DNA from: JABSOG01 sp041583135 | GTDB lineage: Bacteria; Pseudomonadota; Gammaproteobacteria; Enterobacterales; Alteromonadaceae | Direction: 5' to 3' | Assembly: GCA_041583135.1 (NCBI GenBank) | Contig: JBFHGJ010000002.1 | Span: 1 to 64,000, forward strand | Length of the DNA: 64,000 nucleotides | In this document: positions 26,730 through 35,529 of the stretch, in pieces | Numbering within the stretch: the first letter of the stretch is position 1 | Layout of the letters: each line of letters opens with the position of its first letter | Program-made: the position numbers and the translations under genes | Notes under the pieces: generated by a model | What the model was told of the DNA's origin: nothing | The model's input: the letters and a program-made list of their open reading frames with translations, nothing else | Databases searched by the model: none

Positions 26730-26951
26730 TTATTCGGCTTTACCATCTGGGCAGTAGTCGATGATCATACAGCTTTCGCTGTTGGTGGTCGGATCATAAT
26801 GACAATCAGTCGTTGGCGGCAAGGTGCCGTCGTTATACTGACAAGGGCCGTCAGTGTAGCTACCAGGCACTGCGTAAACACCGACACAGACAAACAAAGC
26901 CGCGCTGGCGCATAAGACGGGTAAAGATTTTACTGATTTGAATAATGACAT
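26730..26951 (-). CDS. Small secreted four-cysteine protein (paralog B)
   Basis: A 73-residue protein, signal peptide to about residue 27 (CVGVYAVPG), then a mature peptide with the same C-x12-C-x10-C-x5-C pattern as the protein at 21785-22033. Shared blocks are CQYNDG, LPPTTDC and HYDPTTNS, and the tail begins DYCPDG. The ATG at 26951 has AAGG 7 bases upstream and starts the signal peptide; an upstream ATG-like start at 26996 would add a non-signal extension and is unlikely. It converges on the hybrid regulator from the other side. The duplicate pair around one regulator, with similar leader sequences, suggests an expanding family. Confidence 0.8.
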   Translation of the reverse strand: MSLFKSVKSLPVLCASAALFVCVGVYAVPGSYTDGPCQYNDGTLPPTTDCHYDPTTNSESCMIIDYCPDGKAE

Positions 26952-27170
26952 GTTAGTAACCTTATTAAACTGAGTCCTGTAAATCCCTCTAACCAATTGT
27001 CCTTATATAGTCAAAGCCTGTGCTCATCGTAATGAGTCGTTTGCCTTGACTGGAGAGCACTTTAACAGCCAGTGCGAAATGGCGTTATTAAAATACGGCC
27101 GATTTTTATCAATTTTGACCATAATTACATTTTTATGTTTATTTTCAATATGTTATAAAACTACCTTTTT

Positions 27171-27368
27171 AACCTGAGCTTTGCGTAAGGCGGGTCAATG
27201 CCCTTAAACTCATCGCTCCTCTTGAAAAGCGGGAGAGTGCTGATGTTTTCTTCGATAACAATCCAAATTTGCGCTGCTTTAGTCACCTAAAGCAAACAAA
27301 TTTGGGGCCGTTAGCGATGAAAATAGCTGTGCTCTACGGCCCTTCCTTACGTGAAGCTCAGGTTTTTT
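27171..27368 (+). ncRNA. Candidate structured RNA with five helices (or a MITE)
   Basis: A 19-bp closing helix pairs 27171-27189 with 27346-27364, with only two G-U positions if read as RNA. Inside lie at least four hairpins: GGGT/GCCC (about 27193-27204), CATC...GATG (about 27211-27245) enclosing an imperfect CTCC/GGAG stem, CCAAATTTG/CAAATTTGG (about 27263-27305) with inner GCTTTAG/CTAAAGC, and GGCCGT/ACGGCC (about 27305-27342). The 3' side of the closing helix is followed by a run of Ts, as in an intrinsic terminator. A TATAAA at 27154-27159 could be the -10. It matches no RNA family I can name. The terminal inverted repeats, with T-runs at both ends, also fit a small transposon remnant. 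Confidence 0.5.
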
Positions 27369-27422
27369 AGGTTAGTGGCAAAAATAACCGACAAGGACAT
27401 CGTCATTGCCATTGGGATAAAC

Positions 27423-27459
27423 AAAAAAAAGCGCTGAAGCTTTTCAGCCACAGCGCTTT
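27423..27459 (-). terminator. Rho-independent terminator of ppsA
   Basis: On the minus strand a 9-bp stem AAAGCGCTG/CAGCGCTTT is followed by eight Ts. It lies 24 bases after the ppsA stop codon. Confidence 0.85.
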
Positions 27460-27483
27460 CATAAACAGAATACTTAACGAATA

Positions 27484-29856
27484 TTAGCCGTGGTTTTCAG
27501 CCAAGTATAACCAAGTCTCCAATACCGTATCAGGGTTTAGTGATACGCTATCGATACCCTCTTCTACCAACCAAGCAGCAAAGTCTTCGTGATCTGATGG
27601 TCCTTGACCACAAATACCGACATATTTACCTTTGGCTTTGGCAGTTTGGATAGCCATAGACAACAGTTTCTTAATCGCAGGGTTTCGCTCATCGAACAAG
27701 TGCGCGACCAAACCTGAATCGCGGTCAAGTCCCAAGGTCAACTGAGTTAAGTCATTTGAGCCGATAGAGAAACCGTCGAAGATCTCCAAAAACTCATCGG
27801 CCAGTAAGGCATTAGATGGCAATTCACACATCATGATCACTCTTAAGCCGTTTTCACCTTGCTTAAGACCCTGCTCTTGCAGTAGCTCAATGACCTTTTG
27901 GCCTTCTTCCAATGTTCGTACAAATGGGATCATCACCTCAACATTGGTCAAGCCCATGTCGTTGCGAACACGTTTAATCGCCTCACATTCCATCGCGAAA
28001 CAATCGCGGAAATCTTCAGAGATATAGCGTGATGCGCCCCTAAAGCCAATCATTGGATTTTCTTCTTCCGGCTCATACTGTGAGCCGCCAATGAGGTTGG
28101 CGTATTCGTTCGACTTAAAGTCAGACATCCGCACGATCACCTTTTGTGGTGAAAACGCTGCGGCCAAAGTCGAGATACCTTCGGTCAATTTCGCGACATA
28201 AAATTCAGTTGGGCTTTCATAGCCCGCCATCATCTCTAAGATCTCTTCTTTGGTGTCTTCGTCTTGACTGTCAAAGTTAATCAAAGCCTTAGGATGAACG
28301 CCGATCATACGGTTGATGATAAACTCCAAACGCGCCAAACCGACACCGGCATGAGGCAAACGGGCAAAATCAAAAGCGCGATCAGGGTTACCGACATTCA
28401 TCATGATCTTAATCGGCAACTCAGGCATTTCGTCAATCGACGACTTAAGTACGTTAAACGGCAATACGCCTTGGTAAACAAAACCGGTATCGCCTTCGGC
28501 GCAAGACACCGTGACGCCGTCGCCAGTGTTTAGATGCTCGGTTGCATTGCCACAACCGACCACTGCGGGGATCCCCATTTCACGGGCAATAATAGCGGCA
28601 TGACAGGTACGACCACCGCGATTGGTAACAATCGCCGAGGCACGTTTCATGATAGGCTCCCAATCCGGGTCAGTCATATCGGTCACCAACACATCACCCG
28701 GCTCAATCATGTCCATGTCATCAATGCTGTCGAGCACTTTGACCGTACCTGCGCCAATTTTGTGACCGATAGCTCGGCCTTTAATCAACACCTCAGAGCG
28801 CTGCTGCAATTGGAAAGTTTCCATCACCCGTGAATCTTCATTAGAGCGTACCGTCTCAGGACGGGCTTGAACGATATACAATTTACCGTCAACACCGTCT
28901 TTGGCCCACTCAATATCCATAGGACGACCGTAATGCTTTTCGATGATCACCGCCTGTTTAGCCAGCTCCAACACCTCGGCGTCGGTGATCGAGAACTTAT
29001 CGCAAAGTTCGCGCTCAACATCAACCGTTTCAACCTGTTTACCATGACTGGCATCGCCAGAGTAAATCATCTTAATGGCTTTAGAACCGATGTTACGACG
29101 TACAACCGCTGGCAACTCTTTGGCCAGCGTTGGTTTATGAACATAAAACTCGTCCGGGTTGACAGCACCCTGCACCACCATTTCGCCCAAACCGTAAGCC
29201 GAGGTGATAAACACCACATCTTCAAAGCCGGACTCGGTGTCGATAGAGAACATAACACCCGAAGAAGCGATATCAGAGCGCACCATTTTTTGTACGCCTG
29301 CCGATAGCGCCACACCACGATGGTCATAGCCTTGATGGACACGATAAGAGATGGCACGGTCGTTAAACAAAGACGCGTATACATGTTTAATGGCAACCAT
29401 GACAGCGTCGATACCTTTAACATTCAAAAAGGTTTCTTGCTGACCGGCAAAAGAGGCATCAGGCATATCTTCGGCAGTCGCTGATGAGCGTACCGCAAAA
29501 GAGGCATCACCTTGGGTCGATTGTTGTAACTGCTCGTAAGCGTCAACGATGGCTTTTTCTAACTCCGGTTGAAATGGCGTATCGATGATCCATTGACGAA
29601 TATCCGCGCCAACGCTGGTCAACTGACTGATATCGTCAACGTCCAATTCATCCAAAGCGGCATAAATTTTGTCGTTAATGCCACTTTGTTCCAAAAACTC
29701 GTTAAACGCATAAGATGTCGTAGCAAAACCCCCTGGGACCTGTACCCCGGCATTTGCCAGGTTACTGATCATTTCACCAAGCGAGGCATTTTTGCCCCCA
29801 ACCTGGTTGACATCACCCATTCCAAGATCTTGATACCACATTACGTATTGTTGCAC
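27484..29856 (-). CDS. ppsA: Phosphoenolpyruvate synthase PpsA
   Basis: Converts pyruvate, ATP and water to phosphoenolpyruvate, AMP and phosphate in gluconeogenesis. At 790 residues it has the family length. The N-terminal ATP-binding domain contains VGGKNASLGEM and FAVRSSATAEDMPDASFAGQ. The swivelling phosphohistidine domain carries H419 in GGRTCHAAIIAREMGIP, and the C-terminal TIM-barrel domain contains FSIGSNDLTQLTLGLDRDSG and GICGQGPSDHEDFAAWLVEE. The GTG at 29856 is preferred because GGAG sits 6 bases upstream; a TTG at 29862 abuts that site too closely. It is divergent from its regulator ppsR, the usual arrangement. Confidence 0.98.
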   Translation of the reverse strand: MQQYVMWYQDLGMGDVNQVGGKNASLGEMISNLANAGVQVPGGFATTSYAFNEFLEQSGINDKIYAALDELDVDDISQLTSVGADIRQWIIDTPFQPELEKAIVDAYEQLQQSTQGDASFAVRSSATAEDMPDASFAGQQETFLNVKGIDAVMVAIKHVYASLFNDRAISYRVHQGYDHRGVALSAGVQKMVRSDIASSGVMFSIDTESGFEDVVFITSAYGLGEMVVQGAVNPDEFYVHKPTLAKELPAVVRRNIGSKAIKMIYSGDASHGKQVETVDVERELCDKFSITDAEVLELAKQAVIIEKHYGRPMDIEWAKDGVDGKLYIVQARPETVRSNEDSRVMETFQLQQRSEVLIKGRAIGHKIGAGTVKVLDSIDDMDMIEPGDVLVTDMTDPDWEPIMKRASAIVTNRGGRTCHAAIIAREMGIPAVVGCGNATEHLNTGDGVTVSCAEGDTGFVYQGVLPFNVLKSSIDEMPELPIKIMMNVGNPDRAFDFARLPHAGVGLARLEFIINRMIGVHPKALINFDSQDEDTKEEILEMMAGYESPTEFYVAKLTEGISTLAAAFSPQKVIVRMSDFKSNEYANLIGGSQYEPEEENPMIGFRGASRYISEDFRDCFAMECEAIKRVRNDMGLTNVEVMIPFVRTLEEGQKVIELLQEQGLKQGENGLRVIMMCELPSNALLADEFLEIFDGFSIGSNDLTQLTLGLDRDSGLVAHLFDERNPAIKKLLSMAIQTAKAKGKYVGICGQGPSDHEDFAAWLVEEGIDSVSLNPDTVLETWLYLAENHG

Positions 29857-30021
29857 GGCCAACTCCGATAGTGTCTATAGCTAGTTAAATGTCACGGACT
29901 TTGCTAGTCTTTGTCCGCAGCACGAATGGAAGGGCAATTTTACACGCTAGGTGGCAAAATTGACATCATTTACCCCTTAAATTCTGTCATGTTTAATAAA
30001 AAATTGCGCTAAGGAGTCTGT

Positions 30022-30831
30022 GTGAGAACAGCATTTTATATTTCCGACGGTACCGCCATCACCTCAGAGGTTTTTGGTCACGCTTTGTTATCACTGTTTC
30101 CAACAGAACTTAAGCACATCACCATTCCTTTTGTCGAAACCAAAGAAAGGGCGCTTGAAGTCAAAGAGCAAATCAATGCCGCCCGCTGTCAAGAACAAGG
30201 CAGAGCCTTGGTGTTTCATACCTTTGTCGATAATGAAATTCGCGAAATAATCGCCTCAAGCGATGCCATGGAGTATGATTTTTTAAACTACTTCACCACG
30301 CCGATTGAACGAGAGCTTGGCGTTGCGCCAATACCAAAAACCCATCGTACCCACTCGATGCACGAACGGACATATGACTATCGAATCGACGCGATGAACT
30401 ATGCGTTGTCGAACGACGACGGTGCCAACATGAAAAACTTCGACGAGGCCGATATTATCCTCGTTGGGGTTTCGCGCTCTGGCAAAACCCCTACCAGTCT
30501 GTATCTCGCGCTACAATATGGCATCAAGGCAGCCAACTACCCGTTTGTTGAAGAAGACATGGACAACCTAAAACTGCCGGAACAAATTAAAAGAAACAAA
30601 GACAAGATCTTTGGTTTGACCATCACCCCACAGCGACTGGCGGCCATTCGCAATGAACGCAAGGCCAACAGCCGTTACGCCTCAATTCGTCAATGTCGTA
30701 TGGAATTAAAAGAGGTGGAGTTGTTGTATAAACGCGAGAAGATCCCCTACTTAGACTCGACCTTTTATTCGGTGGAGGAGATCTCTGCAAAAATTCTGGC
30801 GCAAACCGGATTGCAGCGCCATAAATACTAG
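30022..30831 (+). CDS. ppsR: PEP synthase regulatory protein (kinase/pyrophosphorylase)
   Basis: Bifunctional regulator (PSRP, YdiA in E. coli) that inactivates PEP synthase by ADP-dependent threonine phosphorylation and reactivates it by phosphate-dependent dephosphorylation. Length of 269 residues is usual. The P-loop G149-V150-S151-R152-S153-G154-K155-T156 is intact, and the start FYISDGTAITSEVFGHALLS is characteristic. The GTG start is preceded by AAGGAG. It is divergent from ppsA, sharing a 165-base intergenic region. Its TAG stop lies within a CTAGGCCTAG palindrome that also holds the stop of the convergent gene. Confidence 0.97.
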   Translation: MRTAFYISDGTAITSEVFGHALLSLFPTELKHITIPFVETKERALEVKEQINAARCQEQGRALVFHTFVDNEIREIIASSDAMEYDFLNYFTTPIERELGVAPIPKTHRTHSMHERTYDYRIDAMNYALSNDDGANMKNFDEADIILVGVSRSGKTPTSLYLALQYGIKAANYPFVEEDMDNLKLPEQIKRNKDKIFGLTITPQRLAAIRNERKANSRYASIRQCRMELKEVELLYKREKIPYLDSTFYSVEEISAKILAQTGLQRHKY

Positions 30832-30833
30832 GC

Positions 30834-31697
30834 CTAGTCCATCATATAGCGCTGGTTGTGCTCAATCATTTGGGTGATCTCTAAAACATAGTGATCGCCC
30901 CTTTGCGAATAGGGTAACAGGCCGGTAGCCAACACCTGAGCGTCTAACGGCAATTCATTGGCTCTAAGCTGTGCCCGAATATCCCGTAGTAACTGGTAGG
31001 CCTCATTGGTGTTGATGTTTTTAAAATAGCCATCGACACTCTCTTGCACCGTCATAAAGGCTTTAACCTCATAGGTTTTTCCCACAGGTCTGCCACGCGG
31101 CACAATACCGCAGCCCGGTGAAAAGCACCACTGGCCAAAAAAATTCAATCCCAGTCTGGCAAAACGCGAAGAGCCCCAAGCCGATTCGTTGGCAGCTTGC
31201 ATCAAAACCAATTCTTTAGGTATTTCATCGACGCGATTAAGCAGCGCCTTTACCGCCTCAAGCTCAGAAAGACTATCGCGCTCAACCCGGTACTCATCAT
31301 AATAGCCACCGAGCCTTGTCAGTGTGTCTTGGCTCAGCGTCTGAGCGTCCAACAATTTGAGCTTTACCGCCTCAAGCCACTGACGCTTGTTCAACATCCG
31401 CTCATTGGCTTTGGCCACGTGCGGCTTTAAAAACCCAAAAAACTGTCTTTTCTTTTCTTTGACATCTTTGATCTGGGCAAACTTTGGCAGTTTAACATTG
31501 TGCTTTGGCACGTAAGTTTCAACCCAAGGCTTCTTGACTGGTTTGGTCACTGGCGCGGGTTGCTCTTTTGGAACCTGTACCAACGGCTTCACTGGTGGTG
31601 GCGCCACAATAAACGGCCGCGCCAACAAGTAGCAGGCAGCAGCGCCAACGACAAGTTTACCAGCCAATGCCGTTTTTTTGTTGCTGTTAAAAGACAA
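30834..31697 (-). CDS. Bax-like N-acetylglucosaminidase domain protein
   Basis: A 287-residue membrane-anchored protein of the family-73-like glucosaminidase (Bax) group. A hydrophobic segment (12-31) is followed by a proline/lysine-rich linker, then the catalytic domain from about residue 75. The catalytic glutamate is E171 in MQAANESAWGSSRFA, with FFGQWCFSPGCGIVPRGR and TVQESVDGYFKNINT typical of Bax proteins. Cleaves peptidoglycan glycan strands, probably in remodelling. The start is TTG at 31697 with AGGAT upstream; no better ATG is in frame. It converges on ppsR with only two bases between the stops. Confidence 0.85.
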   Translation of the reverse strand: MSFNSNKKTALAGKLVVGAAACYLLARPFIVAPPPVKPLVQVPKEQPAPVTKPVKKPWVETYVPKHNVKLPKFAQIKDVKEKKRQFFGFLKPHVAKANERMLNKRQWLEAVKLKLLDAQTLSQDTLTRLGGYYDEYRVERDSLSELEAVKALLNRVDEIPKELVLMQAANESAWGSSRFARLGLNFFGQWCFSPGCGIVPRGRPVGKTYEVKAFMTVQESVDGYFKNINTNEAYQLLRDIRAQLRANELPLDAQVLATGLLPYSQRGDHYVLEITQMIEHNQRYMMD

Positions 31698-31964
31698 ATC
31701 TATTCATCCTATGAAACTCAATCGCGACAAGTATAACCGAATTCAAACCGTAACGCCTATTTTTGATTCGATGTCGCATCGGACAAAATACGCAATATCC
31801 TGCGATATACGCCAAAATATGGCGAAATGAGCTAATCTCGATTTTTTTTTCATTTGCCTTTAAACCTTTTTAACCCCTTGCTACGTCTTAATTTCACAAA
31901 TGGCATCATGTTTGCTCTAAGACAGCCAACTGCCTAATTAATCTATTCTTCACGGAGTTAAGAA

Positions 31965-32588
31965 ATGAACAAAACCTTGATTGCTTTAGCTACCCTAGCC
32001 GCCTTCTCAACCGGCGCCGTCGCCAAAGACAGCAAAATCATCGAAAAAAATCTCGCCGTAGAATCCGGCAAAACGCTGCGCTTTACTATCGCCGTTGGCT
32101 CGTTAACATTAGAAACCTGTCAATGTGACGAAGTATCAATGCGCATTAAAGTTGAATCTTCCGAAGGGAGCTGGTCATTGTTTAGTTCAAAAGACGTCGA
32201 TGATGCCGAACTCAATGTGCGAGATCGCAGCGGCGGCATATACTTCGAAGTTGAAGAAGAAGACACCAAACAGCAATGGGTTGTCACCGTACCTGAGAAA
32301 TCGGGCATTACCGTAGAAATGGGTGTCGGCGAGGTTGAAATCGACGATTTCAACAATGATTTAGACGCCGAAATCGGTGTCGGTGAACTCACCGTCAACC
32401 TAGCCTCTCAAGATTATGATTCTATTCGCCTTGAAACCGGTGTCGGTAACGCCAAAATCCGCTCTATGACCGGTGACATCAGCAATAACCGTGCTATGGT
32501 CAGTGATTCAGTAAGCTATTCAGGAGATGGTAAATATGCCATCAAAGCTGAAATCGGCGTCGGCGATATCCAAGTCCGCGGTCACTAA
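31965..32588 (+). CDS. Exported DUF4097-type beta-helix protein
   Basis: A 207-residue protein with a clear signal peptide (residues 1-20, ending GAVA). The mature portion is an array of short strands with repeating GVGEVEID, GVGELTVN, GVGNAKIR and GVGDIQVR units, the right-handed stacking pattern seen in DUF4097/adhesin-like proteins. Two cysteines (CQC) lie near residue 54. A ribosome-binding site (GGAG) precedes the ATG. It is monocistronic, with a 267-base upstream region. Probably a periplasmic or surface-associated structural protein; no catalytic motif is seen. Confidence 0.75.
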   Translation: MNKTLIALATLAAFSTGAVAKDSKIIEKNLAVESGKTLRFTIAVGSLTLETCQCDEVSMRIKVESSEGSWSLFSSKDVDDAELNVRDRSGGIYFEVEEEDTKQQWVVTVPEKSGITVEMGVGEVEIDDFNNDLDAEIGVGELTVNLASQDYDSIRLETGVGNAKIRSMTGDISNNRAMVSDSVSYSGDGKYAIKAEIGVGDIQVRGH

Positions 32589-32672
32589 CACGACCTAGCC
32601 ACCTTGTAAAAATGCACTTGACCTGAAGTCACGCGGCCGCCATATTATGGTTAAATATCCACAACGCCATAA

Positions 32673-33512
32673 ATGCCCATGAATACCGCCATGGAAAGTG
32701 AAATCGCTCAGGTCACCGCCCTATACAACATGATCGCCAACTATCTGGTCAACTACAGTTTTCAGATTGTCGGCGCCATCTTTATCTTTTTGGTCGGTCT
32801 GTTTATTGCCAAAAAGGCGGCGAACCTGGTGCAATCTCTGTGCAAAAAGCACCACATCGACACCACACTCAGCAGTTTTGTCGCCAGTGCGGTTAAAATC
32901 ATCATCCTCGCGTTAGTTGCCGTCATGGCCCTTGGCAAAATCGGCATTAGTATTACCCCGCTACTGGCCACCATAGGCGCGGTATCCCTTGGCGCAGGCT
33001 TAGCCGTGCAGGGACTGGTATCAAATTATGGCGCCGGATTGAGTATTATCGTTTCTCGCCCATTTGTGGTCGGCGATACCATCGAGGTCAACAACGTAAA
33101 GGGTCTGGTCAAAGAGGTTCACCTTGGTTATACCCTATTGGTCGATGAAGACGAAACCGAGATCATGGTCCCCAACCGTCACATCGTCGGCGAGGTGATC
33201 AAAAACTCATTGGCCGATATGCTCATTGAAACCACCATTGGCGTTCATTACGGAAACTCGCCAAAGCAGGCGGTAGAGCTCATCGAAAATGCCCTCAAAG
33301 CATCAGACGTGCTCAGTCAAGAGCGGCCGATTCGAGTGGGTGTTAAGGCATTTGGACAAAGCAGCATCGATATCGGCATTCGCGTTTGGGCGCCGACACA
33401 AAACTATTACAGCGCCCGCTACACAGTCAATCTGTTGATTTATGAGACCCTGCTGGCCAATGATATCGATGTGCCATATCCACGCCGCGAAGTGACGTTG
33501 TTAAAGCCGTGA
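32673..33512 (+). CDS. mscS: Small-conductance mechanosensitive channel MscS
   Basis: Osmotic safety valve of the inner membrane, 279 residues, the usual short MscS size. Three transmembrane segments are visible (about 27-46, 68-90, 97-115). The pore helix is LATIGAVSLGAGLAVQGLVS, followed by the family block IIVSRPFVVGDTIEVN and the beta domain DEDETEIMVPNRHIVGEVI. A second ATG at 32679 is an equally plausible start, as neither has a visible ribosome-binding site. It converges with the NACHT gene. Confidence 0.93.
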   Translation: MPMNTAMESEIAQVTALYNMIANYLVNYSFQIVGAIFIFLVGLFIAKKAANLVQSLCKKHHIDTTLSSFVASAVKIIILALVAVMALGKIGISITPLLATIGAVSLGAGLAVQGLVSNYGAGLSIIVSRPFVVGDTIEVNNVKGLVKEVHLGYTLLVDEDETEIMVPNRHIVGEVIKNSLADMLIETTIGVHYGNSPKQAVELIENALKASDVLSQERPIRVGVKAFGQSSIDIGIRVWAPTQNYYSARYTVNLLIYETLLANDIDVPYPRREVTLLKP

Positions 33513-33533
33513 GTTTTACATCTAAGCTTTACA

Positions 33534-35486
33534 CTAATAAAAACCGCCATGCTCATAGTTGAACGATTGATTAACCCGTTTGGTAAAGACTTCCTTCTCC
33601 AGCTTTGAGCGTGAGGCGATCATTTTCATCAACAAAGGCTTTACCTTACCGACATACCCTGAGTTACAAACCTCGTTGACAATCGATTCAATCTCTCTGG
33701 CATGCTGCGACATCAGGACAAAAGTTTCGTCCCACCACTTGTCCTTTATCAATTCCTTATAATTGACATTACGCCGATTGATCAATTCTTCTGAGGCCAA
33801 AAACTCCTGCACCCTCAAATGGCCAAAATTGTATCCGCCGTTGAGCGCCGGGGTAATGATCTCGGTGGGCGAAATCAGCTCATCGATGGCCCTTTTAATG
33901 TGCGCCAGTTGATTCGGGTCGGTATAGAACTTCAAACAGATGCTCAGTGCAAACGCTTTATCAAAGCTTGACCGTTTGCGAATATGCATACCAAAGGCAA
34001 TAACCCTGGCCACATCCATTAAGAAACTCGGCTCACAGCTTGTCCGCCGTACCCCGCGATAGGCATCATATACCCCGGCTAGCATTTCGATGCGCTTTTT
34101 ATAAAGTGCCGCTTCGGTTTTCGGCAACGGCACCTGATTTGTACACAGCACACACAAAATGGTCGCAGACAGCGGATTGGCAACAATCTCGTCAAGCTTA
34201 GGATTCTCCGCCAGATGGGTTAAAATCTGCTCGGCTTTGTCTGTATCCTCGGCAAACCACTGGTCGAAAAACAGCCTTTTTTGCGCCGCATCAAAGGGTA
34301 AAATCGACAAGTGGAAAAACGGAATATCACTTAGCCCGTCAACACTAAAACGCGACGATGTAATGATCTGACAGTGACCAAAGCTTTGCGAAAACGCCAC
34401 AAGCCCGTTGATCACCCACGGATGCTCAACAATCGCCTCATCAATACTGTCTAAGATCACAACGGTAGGATAGCGACTCAAATGCGCCGACAATGCCGCC
34501 ACGCTGACTTGTGAATCGATTTGCGCCAAATATCCCACCAAACCGTCGAGAATAGAACAGGAGTTCAACGACTCGGCGCACAGCGCAACTCGATACAACG
34601 AGGTAAAGATCACCAGCTTGTCGGTTTGCTTGCTCAACAGTTTGTAGGCATAGCGCTTTAAGGCCGTCGATTTACCGGAACCTGCCTCACCCAGCAACGC
34701 GACATTCTCACCAGAATCGAGCAAAGGCTCAATGTCATAACGCGCCGTTTCATCGTCTAAATGGAAGGGTTTGTGTTGTAGACTCGGCTCATTGGCATAA
34801 TCGCGGGCCATTGAACACAATAAGGTTTCACTGTTGAGATACCGACCTCTAGGCGCCACCGACACCGGACAATAGCGGTCAACACCATGTTGCTCAATTG
34901 CCATCTTAGTGGTGGACATCAAAAGGTCTTTGTCCAATGTCTGCCGAATCGACTGATTGATGAGATAGCACTTGTCAACCAACAGACCCAGTAATTCACT
35001 GCAATGCTTGTGGATGAGCTCAGCCAGTTCTGTGCCATCAATCAGTCTGATGTTATGGGTTCGAACCGCGATGTTGAGCGCCTTGAAATAGCCGCTTTCG
35101 ACGTTGCGATCAATGGCAAAAGGTGTCACTAAGATCACCTTATGCACTTTTAGGCGACTGCCGGTAACGTCACACACCACCCCCTTGCGCCTAATGGCCG
35201 ACAGATGACGCACCAGTTTTTGTTCGTTACGGCCATACTCAAAACCAAACTGCTGAGATAAGCGCCTTACCTGAACACTAATGGTGCAAGGATCGCCCAA
35301 TTCATCGACTTTATGAACAATCAGATCGTTGTCGCTGCCGCCAGCCTTTGCCATGCTGGCCACATTGCAGCGGTAAATTTTTTGTAGTAACGGCTTTAAT
35401 ATCTTGGTGCTTAATTCATTTTCTAATAAATTTTGCAATCCCTTTAACACGTCGTCCGAGGTATTGTAGATAACAGACACAACCAT
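33534..35486 (-). CDS. NACHT/STAND NTPase with nuclease-like N-terminus, candidate defence protein
   Basis: A 650-residue protein. The middle has a NACHT ATPase: Walker A at G266-T274 (GEAGSGKST, with K272) and Walker B VVILDSIDE at 342-350, followed by the GHCQIITSSRFS sensor region. The N-terminal 170 residues contain GGSDNDLIV (D52, D54) and TISVQVRR (71-74), reminiscent of the Mrr/PD-(D/E)XK nuclease core with the usual Q-x-K lysine changed to arginine. The C-terminal part is helical without obvious repeats. Such architecture is shared with antiviral STAND (Avs) and bacterial NACHT defence proteins, which sense phage proteins and trigger an effector. It is a lone gene. Confidence 0.8.
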   Translation of the reverse strand: MVVSVIYNTSDDVLKGLQNLLENELSTKILKPLLQKIYRCNVASMAKAGGSDNDLIVHKVDELGDPCTISVQVRRLSQQFGFEYGRNEQKLVRHLSAIRRKGVVCDVTGSRLKVHKVILVTPFAIDRNVESGYFKALNIAVRTHNIRLIDGTELAELIHKHCSELLGLLVDKCYLINQSIRQTLDKDLLMSTTKMAIEQHGVDRYCPVSVAPRGRYLNSETLLCSMARDYANEPSLQHKPFHLDDETARYDIEPLLDSGENVALLGEAGSGKSTALKRYAYKLLSKQTDKLVIFTSLYRVALCAESLNSCSILDGLVGYLAQIDSQVSVAALSAHLSRYPTVVILDSIDEAIVEHPWVINGLVAFSQSFGHCQIITSSRFSVDGLSDIPFFHLSILPFDAAQKRLFFDQWFAEDTDKAEQILTHLAENPKLDEIVANPLSATILCVLCTNQVPLPKTEAALYKKRIEMLAGVYDAYRGVRRTSCEPSFLMDVARVIAFGMHIRKRSSFDKAFALSICLKFYTDPNQLAHIKRAIDELISPTEIITPALNGGYNFGHLRVQEFLASEELINRRNVNYKELIKDKWWDETFVLMSQHAREIESIVNEVCNSGYVGKVKPLLMKMIASRSKLEKEVFTKRVNQSFNYEHGGFY

Positions 35487-35502
35487 CCCCTGTGGAACAT
35501 GA

Positions 35503-35529
35503 ATATTATTGGAATTTTCCTGTCGTCAA
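35503..35529 (-). promoter_or_regulatory. Candidate promoter of the NACHT gene
   Basis: On the minus strand TTGACG (35524-35529) and TAATAT (35503-35508) are separated by 15 bases, or 16 with the overlapping AATATT, and lie just upstream of the NACHT start at 35486. A close match to consensus but with a short spacer. Confidence 0.4.

Noticed and set aside
27171..27368. Idea that the structured element is 6S RNA, tmRNA or RNase P RNA
   Set aside because: It is a multibranch of separate hairpins under one closing helix, lacks the RNase P GAGGAAAGUCC-type core and the tmRNA tRNA-like ends, and does not form the single long 6S rod.
27171..27368. Idea that the element is a lysine or cobalamin riboswitch
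   Set aside because: No conserved core of either class was found, and the plus-strand downstream gene (ppsA) faces the other way.
29064..29423. Long antisense reading frames across ppsA and flhA
   Set aside because: Lie inside strongly supported genes and have no start signals or domains; expected in moderately GC-rich sequence.
29960..29988. TTGACA upstream of ppsR as a -35 box
   Set aside because: No acceptable -10 at 16-18 bases; TTAAAT and TAATAA are at the wrong distances.
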